The notes below the pieces were generated by a model. It was not told where the DNA came from. It was given only the letters and a program-made list of their open reading frames with translations, and searched no databases. A program made the translations under genes and the position numbers. From contig CM067081.1 in assembly GCA_034008185.1 (NCBI GenBank), forward strand, positions 109,997,265-110,061,264: a DNA stretch of 64,000 nt, read 5' to 3'. Within the stretch, counting starts at the first letter, position 1; each line of letters opens with the position of its first letter. Positions 1-12,369 of the stretch are shown piece by piece. The stretch comes from Gorsachius magnificus (Eukaryota; Chordata; Aves; Pelecaniformes; Ardeidae).

Positions 1-134
1 TTAACAATCAAATTACACCACACATCAGAACCTGCACAGCAGCAGGTCACAAAAAAACCCCATCCGTGAACCCCAATGAAAAATAAAGAGCACTACAACA
101 CCCTGAGAGAAGCCCACAGGAGCACTTAACTCAC
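1..134 (-). other. USP25: Start of USP25 intron 10, cut by the window edge
   Basis: Sequence downstream of the exon 10 donor (GTGAGT). No acceptor or next exon is visible before the window ends. Confidence 0.85.
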
Positions 135-283
135 CTCCTGACCAGACTTTGCGGAGTTTTCTGAATGAAGAGATTCAATTTCCCCTTCAATCATTGCAGC
201 TTCTAGGCACTCATGCAGATCTTTAAAGCCATTAACCTGGAGTGGATACTGGCCAAACATTTCTGCGTTTTCAAATTTTTTAC
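135..283 (-). CDS. USP25: USP25 coding exon 10 (residues 311-360)
   Basis: The 149-nt exon completes Gly311 and encodes [38 protein letters not shown] and then [11 protein letters not shown]. This is the finger/palm part of the USP catalytic domain. The acceptor is TTATGTGAAG and the donor GTGAGT, phase 0. The next exon, which should start with the HWFTELPP stretch, lies beyond the window start, so this is the last coding segment seen here. Confidence 0.97.
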
Positions 284-1778
284 CTTCACATAAGAAATTA
301 AACAGTTAAGGTTTTAGGAACAAACATTTGCCTTTAAAAGCCCCTAATAATCCTAGGTCACCTGACCTAGTCCACTGAACAATACCGACATTTTCTTATT
401 GAACTAATCAATATGTATGAAAAACAAGTTACTCAAAGTCACTGGAATGTAGTATTGAAAATTACTTTCCTCTTCAGCCTGTTTTTTTATACTGTTTTTC
501 CAACTATTAGTAATAAGCAAAACTCCAAATGGCTTGGCACCACAGATGTATGGGAAGTTTTACACATATAAATCAAAGTCCTCCTCCTGCAAATAGCAGT
601 TCAGTAATACAACCCTACATTTTATCAGCAAAGTCGATGGAATTGCTGGTATGAATCGGCCCTTTGTATAAGTACATTTTGCAAAAATAAACCACAAAAG
701 AGAACATTCATGATTTTTGTCCTGAAAAAAAGATGATAATTTGCTAACAGTGTATAAAGATGTAAGCTCAAACATGAGGACAAATATGGGTGACAAAGTG
801 ATTTCAATCTACAGTTTCAATTTATTTCATCCTAAAGTCAGTAACAAGTCTTCTTGTATCTGCCACTTTCTTTTCATTGGTTTGGTTTTTACATCTCCTC
901 AGTTAAGATGAGAACATGATGAATGAAAGTACCCAAATGCAAAAGAGCAAGAATGCTAGCTAGTAGCAAGGAATCTGCAGAATGGTTTTGAAATCTGACA
1001 ACAAGTCATTAGATATGCTGTTCCAGGCCAAGAAACAACCTGGAAGCCACTTTATGAAGATTATAGCTGCTTCATATAGATGCTTCAAATGCATCTCAAG
1101 AGTCATTCTCTCTCGGTATGGGGGACAGAATCACCAACATTAAAAACATTTTCACAACTGCTGGTCTCCTGGAAATAGAGTATGCTGAAATTCTGCAGAT
1201 CTACTAACTTTATGCACATAGGATAAAGGGAAGCTTGCTGTACTGTCTCCTCTTACTCGGTACTCTCTCTGACACTGCCCTTGAGCAGGTTTCCAGTGAC
1301 TTTATTTCAACAAACTGTACTTTTAAGAGGGTGAGTTATCCATACCAGAAATTGTGCAGAAGAAAATGCAATAATTGAAATTTCAAACTGCATTAAATGA
1401 AGCTGAGAGAGTGCAAGAGACTAGCTCAATGAAATACAGTAATTTGCCTTCTGTATACCATTAGTAAGTGGCAAAATTGCCCTGATAATTTCCTGCAAGC
1501 ATTTTTGCTCAGCATGTCACCCTAACTTCTACCACACTTAAGTACATATGCTCAGCTCCTGAAAGTTATCAGAACAGTCTTCCTGGACCACTGCAGCTCA
1601 CTTCCACCTTCAGAGTCGTATTCTCAGGAAAAACCTTTTATTACAGACTGAATGCATATTCTCCAAGTGTACTTCTGCAGAAGTAGCTAAAATGCTACAA
1701 CTGCATCATTCACCTGTGTACTTAGACAAGCACTGAACAGACACAAGCACAGAAGTCCAAGTAAATTCAGATGCATAC
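284..1778 (-). other. USP25: USP25 intron 9 (1.5 kb)
   Basis: Bounded by GTATGC and TTATGTGAAG. It is AT-rich with no recognised repeat or other gene. The short minus-strand frames at 560-807 have no supporting features. Confidence 0.9.
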
Positions 1779-1852
1779 CTTCAAGTACACCTACTGCTAG
1801 AAATCGTCCATAAAATAACTCCACCATTGGGTTCTTTGGTTTCTCTCCATCC
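1779..1852 (-). CDS. USP25: USP25 coding exon 9 (last base of codon 286 to first base of codon 311)
   Basis: The 74-nt exon encodes [20 protein letters not shown] and then GVLE, a strand-rich part of the USP catalytic domain. The acceptor is GTTTTCAG and the donor GTATGC, phase 1. The short acidic stretch before KPKNP reads RDGE here and TDEE in human as I recall it, so this surface loop has changed while the core is identical. Confidence 0.97.
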
Positions 1853-2355
1853 CTGAAAACAGAAAGCGTGTTAGTGCAAAAAATCAAACACAAAGCTACG
1901 AACTTTTATAAAACTGAGTAGAATATTCTGAATTCATTATGGAAATGCTGCCTATTTTACTCAGTTACCGTTCATTAAGTTTTGTACTTTCCTCTAATGA
2001 CAATAACAATGATTCACATATTTGCAATGGTAAGTATATTCTGAAAATTAAGTTTTAGAAGTGCTTCATTCTAGGAAAATTTATGTAAATCACATTCTAT
2101 TCGTGAGTGGTTAGATTGTACAAAACCCTTGTAAAAACCTATTTTCTGCAACACTCTAGAAACAATTATGTATTCAAAAGGCAGTTTACAGATGCTTATT
2201 TAAAGAAATGATGAGCATTACTTCTGAGAAGAGAAGTATACTGAACATTTTGATAAGAAAAAGCAAACCAAACAAGCAAAAATCCACTTCTCACTGTATG
2301 GCTGAAAATGATCCAACAGAGTTGGACAGAGAGCTAGAAGAAAAAAAAATCTTAC
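1853..2355 (-). other. USP25: USP25 intron 8 (0.5 kb)
   Basis: The smallest complete intron here, bounded by GTAAGA and GTTTTCAG. It is plain AT-rich sequence with no repeat seen. Confidence 0.9.
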
Positions 2356-2432
2356 CTCTCTTCTTCAGCTTTAATTTGGAAAGCATCTTCTAGCCAATCT
2401 AGTAATTTGTGTGTAAATTCACTGACATCTTG
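2356..2432 (-). CDS. USP25: USP25 coding exon 8 (residues 261-285 plus two bases of codon 286)
   Basis: The 77-nt exon begins [19 protein letters not shown], the conserved USP box in which Gln-Asp and the following helix pack near the active site, and ends IKAEEE. The acceptor is TTCAACAG and the donor GTAAGA, phase 2; the split codon becomes Arg286. Met-to-Ile at residue 280 is the main difference from the human sequence I recall. Confidence 0.97.
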
Positions 2433-2536
2433 CTGTTGAAAAATATAAAATGATCAGTAAATGTTCACGTACATAACAGAATACAATGAGGTGCCACCTT
2501 AGAAGATCAGTATAGCAGTATCCCCCCCCGCCCAAG

Positions 2537-2567
<31 letters not shown>

Positions 2568-3352
2568 TCACACCATGTTTAAGACTATGCCACGACTGTT
2601 TTTTTCTGGTTTTTTTATGGGTGGCTCTTAGAGCACACTAAGGCTCTGGTGTTCCTCAGCCATTACACTGTCCTGTGATCCTTATTACTTGGGCTCAGCT
2701 TTCATACCATGTTAGTCCAAAGGCATCTTATGAATTCCATTGTTCAAAATCTTTGGTATCTAACAAGTGGTGACTAATATTACTTTCATCGAGCACTAAA
2801 TTCAGCATGCTGTTGTAATTAAACACCTTAGCTACATAACTTCATGTGGGAAAAATAAAGCACGTGAAGAAACAAAAATGTTTCTCAGAAAACAAAATAT
2901 GCACACTATGATTTAGGCAAGTATCCTGAATATAAATATTAGGACCCTCCAAAACAGTATCTACATATAGTATACTAGGATTGTAGCAGCCCTGGATGTA
3001 CTGTTAGATCAGAAGAATAAAGCTCTTTCAAAACCCACAGATTTAGAAGCTAAACTAAACCCTAAAATCAAGAATGTGGAACTATTTGTTAGTTTCTAAA
3101 CTAATAGGAAGAAAGTAATAGTCAATATAATAGACAATAAAATAGTCGCGCTGTCTGGAATTTTTTTATTTTTTATTAATAAAAGTGACTAGAGCTCATG
3201 TAGTATTAGATAAAAAGCTCAAAGACTGTGATAATTGGAAGTTTTTTTTCTGTGGACATTGTGAATTTTTGTTGTCCATTTTAAGTATTTCCTATTGCCA
3301 GACGACTGTATGAAAACACACATAAGCTTGAATAAAAATACACAGAAATCAC
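2433..3352 (-). other. USP25: USP25 intron 7 (0.9 kb)
   Basis: Bounded by GTGATT and TTCAACAG. It contains a C-run (2522-2529) followed by a 26-A run (2542-2567). Nothing else is recognised. Confidence 0.9.
2542..2567. repeat. A26 homopolymer
   Basis: Pure A run in intron 7 shortly after a C-run. No retrocopy is seen upstream of it. Confidence 0.9.
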
Positions 3353-3490
3353 CTGCTGGGAATCATTTGATTTAAAAGCATCTTTAAGGATTTCAACCGC
3401 TCTTGATGGGTCAACATATTTTCTCTTCGAACCAACTAGAAGTGCAAACAGGTACCTCAATTCACGCATGAAAGGTAGATTCCTATGTTC
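3353..3490 (-). CDS. USP25: USP25 coding exon 7 (residues 215-260)
   Basis: The 138-nt exon encodes 46 residues from [20 protein letters not shown] to [11 protein letters not shown], with [16 protein letters not shown] between. This is the part of the catalytic domain before the QDVSEF box and is almost identical to the mammalian sequence. The acceptor is AAATACAG and the donor GTGATT, phase 0 at both ends. The internal Met at residue 222 should not be taken as the start: the splice acceptor and upstream exons are intact. Confidence 0.98.
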
Positions 3491-3677
3491 CTGTATTTGA
3501 AGAAGAATTAAAAATGTTTAACAAAGTGGTAACAAAAATCTACTTTACAGAAGTGTTACCCAATGAACTAACCATATATCCAGCCAATCACCATAGTAAT
3601 ACATAAGCTTATTTATAGTACTACCAAGGCAGTGTTGCACGCCTTTTACTTGTCAGTTTTACAAAATAATGTAGTTC

Positions 3678-3704
3678 GGGGGGCGGGGGGGGGGGGGGGG
3701 GGGG
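3678..3704 (+). repeat. G homopolymer (6 G, C, 20 G)
   Basis: An almost pure guanine run in intron 6, on the strand opposite to the USP25 transcript. Runs this long are hard to sequence, so the exact length is uncertain. Confidence 0.9.
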
Positions 3705-4035
3705 AAGTTACATTTCAGCAACTAAAAGCTCCCTGAAATGATGTGACTGTTTGACTTGAAATGGGGCTGAATGGACAAGCAAAAAGCTCAGTTACATTTA
3801 AGACAGAACTGTTGCTCCTGAAACTTACAGAGCCTTAAGTAATGCACTGCAACGATACGCACCGATTTTACTGAAATTAGTATTCCTCTATACCTCTAAC
3901 AGAATTTCTTGTGAGCCTACACCCTGCCTAATACCTTTTTAAGCTTATTTTTTACTGAAGACTAACTTTATAGGGTGTACACAAATCATATTATTTATTT
4001 TGACAGAAGTAAGGGAAATAACCTGCTCTCCTTTC

Positions 4036-4038
<3 letters not shown>

Positions 4039-4074
<36 letters not shown>
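4039..4074. repeat. T29-A7 homopolymer block
   Basis: Twenty-nine T followed directly by seven A in intron 6. In USP25 sense this reads T7-A29. No retroposed gene sequence is seen beside it, so a processed-copy tail is not supported. Confidence 0.9.
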
Positions 4075-4075
<1 letters not shown>

Positions 4076-7000
4076 AATAGTGCATGGGGAATATGGAGTT
4101 CTTTTTGTGGTTTCTGGGAGAGAAGCAGAAGAAATACTTTCTGCCTGTATAATGAAAAACAAGTGAACTGAAACACAAATCCATCATACCATAGATTAAA
4201 CCACAGGTTACAAATGCTGTGGAGATGGGGTATCACTCATGCTCCTGAGTAGATAGTTGACAAATACTTGTGAAATTAAAACCCACATAATGCCCTGTCC
4301 TAAACTTGTGTTTAGAACAAAGTATCATCCAAAGGCAGCACAGATTTCAGATGTTGGTCTAACTGGAATTACTTGATGACAAATTATTTCACATTCTCAT
4401 CAAACAGCAGACTTGTTTAGTCACTCCTATGTCAATCCAGTATGCTTAGAGCTTTTTATATATAAAGTCTCTTTTATTTCAGCTTTAAAAACTGTGTGTA
4501 GTGAACTGGAATATGTTCTGCATAATACCTAAAAAATACTTCCAGTCACATAAATTCCAAAGTTTTACTTGCTCTTCTAGCCCATCTTGCAAAACACCTG
4601 CCAAATATAAACAAAGTTTACAGAAAAGGCTGAAGACTTCATCAAATGCCACCCTAATTCAGCATTAAATCGTCATAATTTAAGAATAAAATCAGTCTCC
4701 CATTTACATATTTAAAGCACAACAAAACAGGGAAACAAACTGTGAAAGTAATTTTTTGTCTTATTATTTTCATCAAGTGATCTATTAAAAACTAATAAAA
4801 TTTCAAATTTAGATACAGATATATTTTATCAAGATGCTTCAATACCAGTGATAATTCATATGCATAATACAGATGATTGATCACAGAATACTCTAGATCT
4901 CACCTTCCTTTTGTTAAATCTGAAGTACATAGGCATTGAATATTAATGATTGCATTACTTACCCAAATTCACACTACTAATTTGGCTAAGTTTTAAGCAT
5001 ATTTGTAGCTTCAGGCTGAACAACTGGCTACTGATGTCAGTAGGATTACTCAGAACAAGTATCTCTCTAAAGCCTATAAAAGTTCTCTAAAACTAGAAAA
5101 ATTCTGTTTGTTTTTTGAGAAAGCTCCATTTAATGCATTAGGATGATCCTTGACCAGATTATGTGGGCATTAACATAAAAACCAGTGATTCTGACTAAAC
5201 AAAGCCCAAAATCTTCAAAAGGACATAAGCCAGTCCCCAGGACAAGGTATACAGTTCCACAAAGGACTTGCATATTAAAACAAAAGAACTAATGAAGTAA
5301 TCACAGCACATGGCTGTAAATTTTAAAGCATATTATAGGTGCAACAACACAAAAAAAAATTATAATCAATCTTAAAATAAAAACTGTACGTAAAGTTCAT
5401 AATCTAAAACATTCTCTATTTTATCACCTATCCTGCCTGCAAAAATAATTTCTTAATATGTTGATGCTGGAATAATGTATTATTAAGAAAAGCTTCTAAA
5501 GCAACCTGCATGTTTAATACATAGCCAATCAGTAGGCCAGGACACTGGCATAACGGTAATGTTGAAACAGGGGGAAGGATGTCCTAACCTGTAGCACAGT
5601 AACCCACTTCCTCGGATAGTAAAACGTTTCCTGAAGATATCATTGAAGCCAAATGTGTAGCTGGCCTCATTGCGCACAGCAAAAAATATCTGTTCATATG
5701 ACAGCAAGAGGTAAGAGAACTGGGAGAGCAAAGAGGCTGCTACAGAGAACCATATTTGTTCTATCAAAGCAAGCTGAGGAACACACCAAGGAAGAAAAAT
5801 TAATTTCAAAATTGAAAAGAACAAAAACAGATTGGAGATTTTAAGGGTATGCCCAAGTTTACAATCCAGAAAAACAAAGTCCAATTAGCTGAGGCAAACA
5901 GGGTGGGGTCGTTGTTTGGTTTGGATTTTTTTTAAAGTCAAAAATTTACACCAATGACTTCTGTGTTAAAAATTTTACATGCCAAATTATTAATAGCATT
6001 TGGATTCAATATATTGATAGGAAAGGAAAAAAACATCCCACTATGCAAGATTCCCTGAAGTACAACCACATGCTTTAATTCTAAATCAAGCGATTGTCAT
6101 GACCCTAGCATTAAATTCTACTTTCCACCAACTGGAAGAACAACAGGATGTAAACCAAAGTCTTGAAAATGTAGGAATATTAAAACTTGGTCTTTGTTTG
6201 CAAGGAAATTTGATCCTAGGGAATGTCAGTTCACATGGTACTTAATACTAGGTTAAAAATAAAAACCAAAGCAAAACCAAGTCAAGATAGTTTTAAAACA
6301 AGTAAGGAGATGGAAGTAATTACATGGCGCTTTTTTTTTCTCAGTTGGTAGCTTATATTACAACTTCAAACCAATTTGCCTCTACCTGTCTTCACCTTAT
6401 AAAGAAATAAAAGCACCATATTTGGGCATCCATGCTTATTTCTTCTATTTGTCTAAGTTCCAACAAGTGAAGTGATCTCTCCTCCTAAATTCTCCCCAAA
6501 GCGTCTTTCAACAGTAAGACAATCCTTTTTTAGCTGTAGACAAGACAGATGAGTACGTTAATTAATAATGTTAGTTCATTCTGGAATTTAAGTTAACAAA
6601 GGAGAGGCTACGAACTACTGCCATAGATTCTTACTAGCAGGCTTGCAGAAAGAGAGGTTTCTGCACAAATCCATATACTTGCCTGGTGTCACACCATTTC
6701 ACACAGCTTTACTATTGTCTGTCATGGTCAGTATTTCTAAGAAATAGCATTTTGGAATTGCTACAGGCATTCAGCTGCTAGTGTCAATGCTTGGGCAAGA
6801 CGTTTTTCAAAGACAACAGCTTGTTTTTATCTATTTCATACTAACTCCTAGATGCCAACTGCTTTTTACACCCTGAAAAATGAAGGTAAAGGACTACTGG
6901 AGGACATTACTAAAACAAATTATATGACGAATAAAGAAATACCAGGCAGAAAGTCAATCTAAAAACCAAAAAATTAGTATTTCTGTACAACTGTTTGGCA

Positions 7001-8275
7001 AAGCATGACTTCATCCTGTCTTTCTTACTAAAATACACTGTCCTGTCACCCTCCTGTGACATGTTCCCAATACTACCCATACTGTACTTGCACACCATCT
7101 CATGACCTAATGCAAACATTTAAAAAAAAAAAAAAAGAAGAAAGAAAAAAGGTGACAAGTTGCTCTTTGAACAAGGTGGGATAGCAGGGGAGAAATTACA
7201 CAGTTCTGACTGAACATGGAACTTCCCTTTTATGGTACGTACCTAGAGGCTTAGAAAATTGACACTATCTTCTCTAGGTCTGTTTTCTTTTGCTTTTTTA
7301 AGTGCAGCTCTTTCTTTCACTAGTGAACATTCCAGTCAAGCCTGAAGTGCCAAACAACTAAGAATAGACCAACACCACATTCCCTTTTTAAAATCCAGAA
7401 AAAAGGGGTAAAAGGCAATAGTCCAATTTCCGAATACAGAAAAATTCACTGCTCTGTAAACCCTTGCTAAAAATTAGGGCATCGAGTGCCTTCATGCTTC
7501 ATACGGCCACTTCCTCTTCCCATTCCTTCCTTTATTTCGTAACATAGAAAACAAGGTGCCCCCATGTATCTCTCCTCAGAGGTCACCCATGAAAGAAGAA
7601 AAATTGGTCTGTTTTGTCCCTCAGTCCATGACCATTCCTGCTCGGTGACTGAGGCTGCAAGAAACCTGAGCCAAGGCCCGCCCCCTCTCCAATCCCATAT
7701 GAGTACAAAAATTTGGGAAAAAAAAAAAAACTTGGGAAAATTTATGCTTACAATCACCTCATGAAAAGGCCAGAAGAGACAAGCTAATAACCAAAAGCTT
7801 AATCTCAGATCACGAGGGACAAGTAATTAACATCCCCAAAAACCTAATGAAGTGGCCACACTAATGATGTTGTTTGACAGATCAAAACCATGCGAGTAAC
7901 TGAAAAGCATGCTCGTAGCTGCACAGTGCGAGGGGTCTAGAATAAAATATGTTTCTTAACACAAGCTCCATCCACGTCAGAAATGCTCACCCACTAGCAG
8001 CAGTGCTGCTACAGCTGTATCAGCAAAGCCCTTCCGCTGAACCTGGTTTAAAAGCAGCAATGCACCGAGCAAACTCTGCCTCTCTCAACACCCTGCCCCA
8101 TACTCTACTCTGAAGCTAATGTATTTTACTTATGATCCATAAAAGGAAGCTCAGAGAAATATTAATTGGCACCTATAAAAACCGTGCTAATTTGAGCTAA
8201 AGAACAATGCAAAATTCAATTACAAGAGAGAAATGCCTTTATCAGCCACTAGGGGAAGTTAGCTTCTAATTTTAC

Positions 8276-8362
8276 CTTTTGGTTTCGGGGCAAGTCTTGA
8301 GCATTTGCAGGAGGATTGAAATTCAAAACTAGTCTTCGAAACTCCAGTAGGTTAAATAATGA
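8276..8362 (-). CDS. USP25: USP25 coding exon 6 (residues 186-214)
   Basis: The 87-nt exon (29 codons, phase 0 at both ends) starts [15 protein letters not shown], which continues the helix after the catalytic cysteine, and ends AQDLPRNQK. It belongs to the thumb subdomain of the USP fold. The acceptor is TTTTCAG and the donor GTAAAA. Changes from human (for example Y-to-F and K-to-N after VLN) are conservative surface differences. In-frame skipping is formally possible but would remove part of the catalytic core. Confidence 0.97.
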
Positions 8363-10495
8363 CTGAAAAGGAAAGAAAGAAAATTAATAAACGTTTAAGC
8401 ATTTCTGTAAACAATACAAAATTCTTCCAAATGTGCCTTAGTGAACTAAATGAAATGTCAAACACATGAAATGCTAAAGTTTCATTTCAGAAGCTGTATC
8501 ATTTCACTTAACATTGCGAAACATATTTTCGACAGAAGACAATTATTTTTGATTAAGCTGTTTTCTTAGCAAAAACACCCTTCCTTACAGTTAATCACAA
8601 TAATTGGAACAATAATTTTAGATGAGGGGTAAGTTACTTTTTACAAGAACTTTATTAATTGTATAATGGTCAGTTTTCAAAACACAATTAAAGCCTGTTT
8701 AGCCATGAAAATTCATCTTGTAGCTCTTCTATCATTACCTCCTCAGTGCACAGAGAGTACATTGGTACATGCAACTTAAATCCACTTGCAATTATCTGGT
8801 TTGCATTCTGTCCACTCCTCCTATTATTATAGGATTTGAATACTGTACATTAGAGCAAGGAATTTGGGTTATACATCTTTGCAGGTAAGGAACTGATAAC
8901 ATTCTCATTTTACGATCAGTAAGACATGAAAACAGGTGTCTACAAATGTACCCACAGAACCCCACAGCATAACACAGAGCCTGGAGCTAAGAGAGTACAA
9001 GAACAAGACGACTCCCAGGTTGCAAAAATAAAAGTCCAAAGCAGTGGCTGAGAACTGAAGTCCTTAGCACCTGTGTAACTGCAGGCAGAAAGCACTTTAA
9101 CTGAAGTTCACTTCATTACCACAGATTAGCATTTTAATGAAGAAAGGGTAGCAGAAGAGGTCTGAAGTATTTTAAATGTGCCCATCAGAGAAGCACAGGA
9201 AAGATTTGCCCTCCTATTCATCCCCTTTGGTTTTACAATCTATAATTAACTTCCCCCCAACCCGATCACATATTGCTATTTATTTTGGAAAGGCAGAGCT
9301 TCCCCACCCCAGCAATAAACTTTGATCCCACAACTTGTCTTACACAGGTAAAGACTGGAGTCATAGACCACAGGAGGTTTAATAGAATTTCAAACCCTCA
9401 GCGCCAATAAAGTGAAAATCAAATTGTGAAGAGGCACTGCATTTATTCTAATAATTTAGAACATGTTGGTAGGAAAAAAATATGTCTAAAGTTGCAACAT
9501 TCCTGACCCTCCTCGTGAAAGAACCTGTACCAAGTTTAACCTCTTCCCATGCTCCACAGTAGACTGCATCTCCAGCAAAATGAAAAGACTAAAGTTGTCT
9601 TTCTTAATTTTTTTCGGTTTAAAAATGAAATAATAATAATAATTTTAAAAAAAAAAATCAAAAAGAGCAACCAAAAAAAAAAAAAATCTTTCTGACCTTG
9701 CTAAATCACCACAGACAATTAAGTAGTCACACTTTTTTTTTCCTGCTTTGCTGTTCAAAATACAGGTTCCCCTTTTATCCATCCTTGCAGAGAAGGGAGA
9801 TTAAAACACAGAGTCCTTTGTTTACTTACTCAAAGCATAGAGAATGTTAATATTTAATTCAAGTGTCATTCTAGAAGTTGATACTAATTGAAGTTATGCC
9901 TCATGATGTAACAGCACTCCACTGGTGTGCTCTTCATCAAACAAAACAGCAATGTCTTATGTACAAAATAAACCAGCTGCTGAAATATAATGTCCAAAGA
10001 CTAACTTCTCTCCATGACTAATCCAACTGCCATCAAAGTGCCAAGCAGCTGAGCTGGCCAATTTCATAACACAGACACATGAATTAAGTACAGAAAACTG
10101 TACTAAAGTTTAGAATTTTTGCCTGGCATTCAATCCACCAGTTTTTCACAAAAACTGTATTTCTTTAATCCAGGAACTCTGAACCGTGAATGTGTAACTC
10201 CATGCCTTATTAAGCTGAACAAACCTATTTCTGCAAGCTGCTGAGAATAATTACGACAATTGTCTGATATGCTCTTTTCTTCTTTGACTTTGTTCTACTC
10301 AAAATTTTTTATGCAAGACATTTAGTTATTAAACTTTTCTCCAAAACAGCTTACGCTGTGAGTGGTTGTACTGAGATGCAGCAGAACATTCACGGTTAAA
10401 TCTACTGCCAACACCACTAATGCTAACAGGACAGTATCATGTTGTAGCTCTTGTATACTGAGCTAAATCAACTTCAGGAAACTTCTATCTTCATT

Positions 10496-10513
10496 AAAAA
10501 AAAAAAAAAAAAG
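10496..10513. repeat. A18 homopolymer
   Basis: Pure A run in intron 5, followed by GAGAAGA. Nothing recognised beside it. Confidence 0.85.
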
Positions 10514-12080
10514 AGAAGATAATTTCCCAGAGGTATGTATAAACAAGTATACAATAGGCATGCCTGAGACCAACCGATTTTTGTGCCCTAAGTACCTCAA
10601 GGATGAGTCTACAGTTCTTCCAGAGGTAAGGAGATATAAATGAGCTCACCTAAGCCCTCACTGGAGCAGAGACCTGTCATGGCCAGCCACCCCAGGGCTT
10701 CAGAAAGGAGATAGGCAAAACAATTCCCGACTTGCCCAGCCGCCTGTTGGCCAGGCTTCCTACACCCAAGGCAGGCGATGCCATGGAGCAAAAGCTGTTC
10801 TTCTGCAGCCACCGAGAGCGCCACAGCAGAGACTGTCCCTGGCCCGAGTGCCACCCACTGGCCCCCAGCCTTCCAAACACATTGCATGGGGCAGCACTTG
10901 ATCTCTCACCCACTTGGCTTCAGCGATGGAAAGGTGTCAGGAGTCCCAGTGCAAGAAAACATGCTGGATCTAAAAAGCAGATACTTCGTATCTGCTGGCC
11001 TCGATCAAATATGCTTAAATTTACCAATGTAAAGCATGCAAAAGTTGGGCATGCAAGAAAAATTCTCTAAAAGGTGGGGATTTGGGTTTTGGGTGTTTTT
11101 CCAGTGTATTTAAACCTATTTAAAAAGCTGTCACCTGAAAACTTGACCAAGCTAAGGCTAAGATAAGTTATAACAATTCAAATTATCACGAAAATCAACA
11201 GATTTTCAGAATGCCTGCACCCTATTATGTCAATTTGGGGACGGAACAAAAGAGTAAATGAAAATGAGAATGAACAACAACAAAAATCCAACATCAGTTT
11301 AGGGTGTTCAAACTAACCGTGCTGAGTGACAACAGCCATACTGTGGCTTTCCCTGCTATAGGTGGTGACAATGCAGACGTATTTTCTGTCATGCCAAGAA
11401 GAGCTAGGTAGAGTTGTAGCTTCAAGACTGTAAGATATTACAAACATTCACTTCTCTAAGTAATGTCTACCCTCATTATATAGAGTCCAAACACAGTTTC
11501 AGAATATAAACTGCCTTTGTTTCACCTAAACCACCCTGCCTATCCCTTTTTCCCCCTTTAATGTCTAGGATTATCAAATATAAGGACCTTGGCAGAATTT
11601 AGGTTGCCTGAGTAAAGGATTAATTCTTAACATTCAATAAATGTGATGCTACATTAATACTGCAAGAATATAAATTAGTCAGCATATTAAATTCATAAAA
11701 GCTTGGCATGCAACAGAGATCATTAAGAGCTGCAGAGTCCTAAAATAGTAAAGGTACTGACATCAACCATACTTGGAGTAGAGAAAGCAGTACTTCTGTG
11801 TCTAGATAAAAGATGACCTATCAAGCTGCTGCACAGAGCTTTAGACAGGCTTTCTCTGATGGATTCTTGCAAGTTCTGCAAGCTCAAGGCACTAAACCTA
11901 GCTGTTTCAGTAGCAGATGTATGAAAACCTTTTGTTTTGACTAGCAATTTTGTGGGTTTTTTTTCCAGAATAAAAAAGCAAAAAAAATTGTACAAGAACT
12001 GGGGAATTTTTAATATTGATCACCTTTCTACAGGTTTACGTGAAAACCATGACTTCATAATGCTATTAACATAGCCATCT

Positions 12081-12369
12081 ATAGGGGGACAGTGATCACT
12101 GCTCAGGGACGGGCTGGGCATCAGTCAATGGGTGGTGAGTGATTGCATTGTGCATCACTTGCTTTGTATATTCTGTATATTCTATTATTATGATTACTAC
12201 TTTTTTTGCTCTACTGTTTTATTAAACTGTCTTTATCTCAACCCACAGGTTTTACCTTTTTTTCCAATTCTTTCCGCCATCCCACTGGGGCAGGGTGTGG
12301 GGGGTTGGGGGGGAGGAGTGAGCAAGCAGCTGTGTGGTGTTCAGCTGCCTGCTGGGTTAAACCACAACA
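12081..12369 (+). mobile_element. Truncated ERVL-type LTR, 3' half
   Basis: The right end matches the solo LTR at 44906-45492: both have the AAACTGTCTTTATCTCAACC block, the GGGG-rich stretch, AGCAGCTG with TGGTG, and GGGTTAAACCAC before the terminal CA. The upstream part differs (GTGATCACTGCTC, then GCATTGTGCATCACTTG), which marks another LTR subtype. The U3 region, including the TATA box, is missing, so the 5' side is truncated and no target duplication can be shown. Orientation is antisense to USP25. No internal retroviral sequence adjoins. Confidence 0.78.

Larger units (their letters stand above)
3491..8275 (-). other. USP25: USP25 intron 6 (4.8 kb)
   Basis: Bounded by GTAAAA and AATACAG. 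It contains the longest homopolymers of the window: a G run broken by one C (3678-3704) and a 29-T run followed by 7 A (4039-4074). A 133-codon minus-strand frame at 5483-5884 has no recognised similarity. Confidence 0.88.

Noticed and set aside
2542..2567. Long A or T runs as poly(A) tails of processed pseudogenes
   Set aside because: No gene-like sequence or target-site duplication flanks any of the long A/T runs (2542, 4039, 31596, 37577, 55540).
3281..3469. Reading exon 7 as a separate small gene starting at its internal Met
   Set aside because: The sequence is the middle of the USP catalytic domain, with a clear splice acceptor at 3490 and in-frame upstream exons.
5483..5884. 133-codon minus-strand frame in intron 6
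   Set aside because: It is on the gene's strand and somewhat long, but the translation matches no USP25 segment and the known exons on both sides already join in phase. I treat it as chance.
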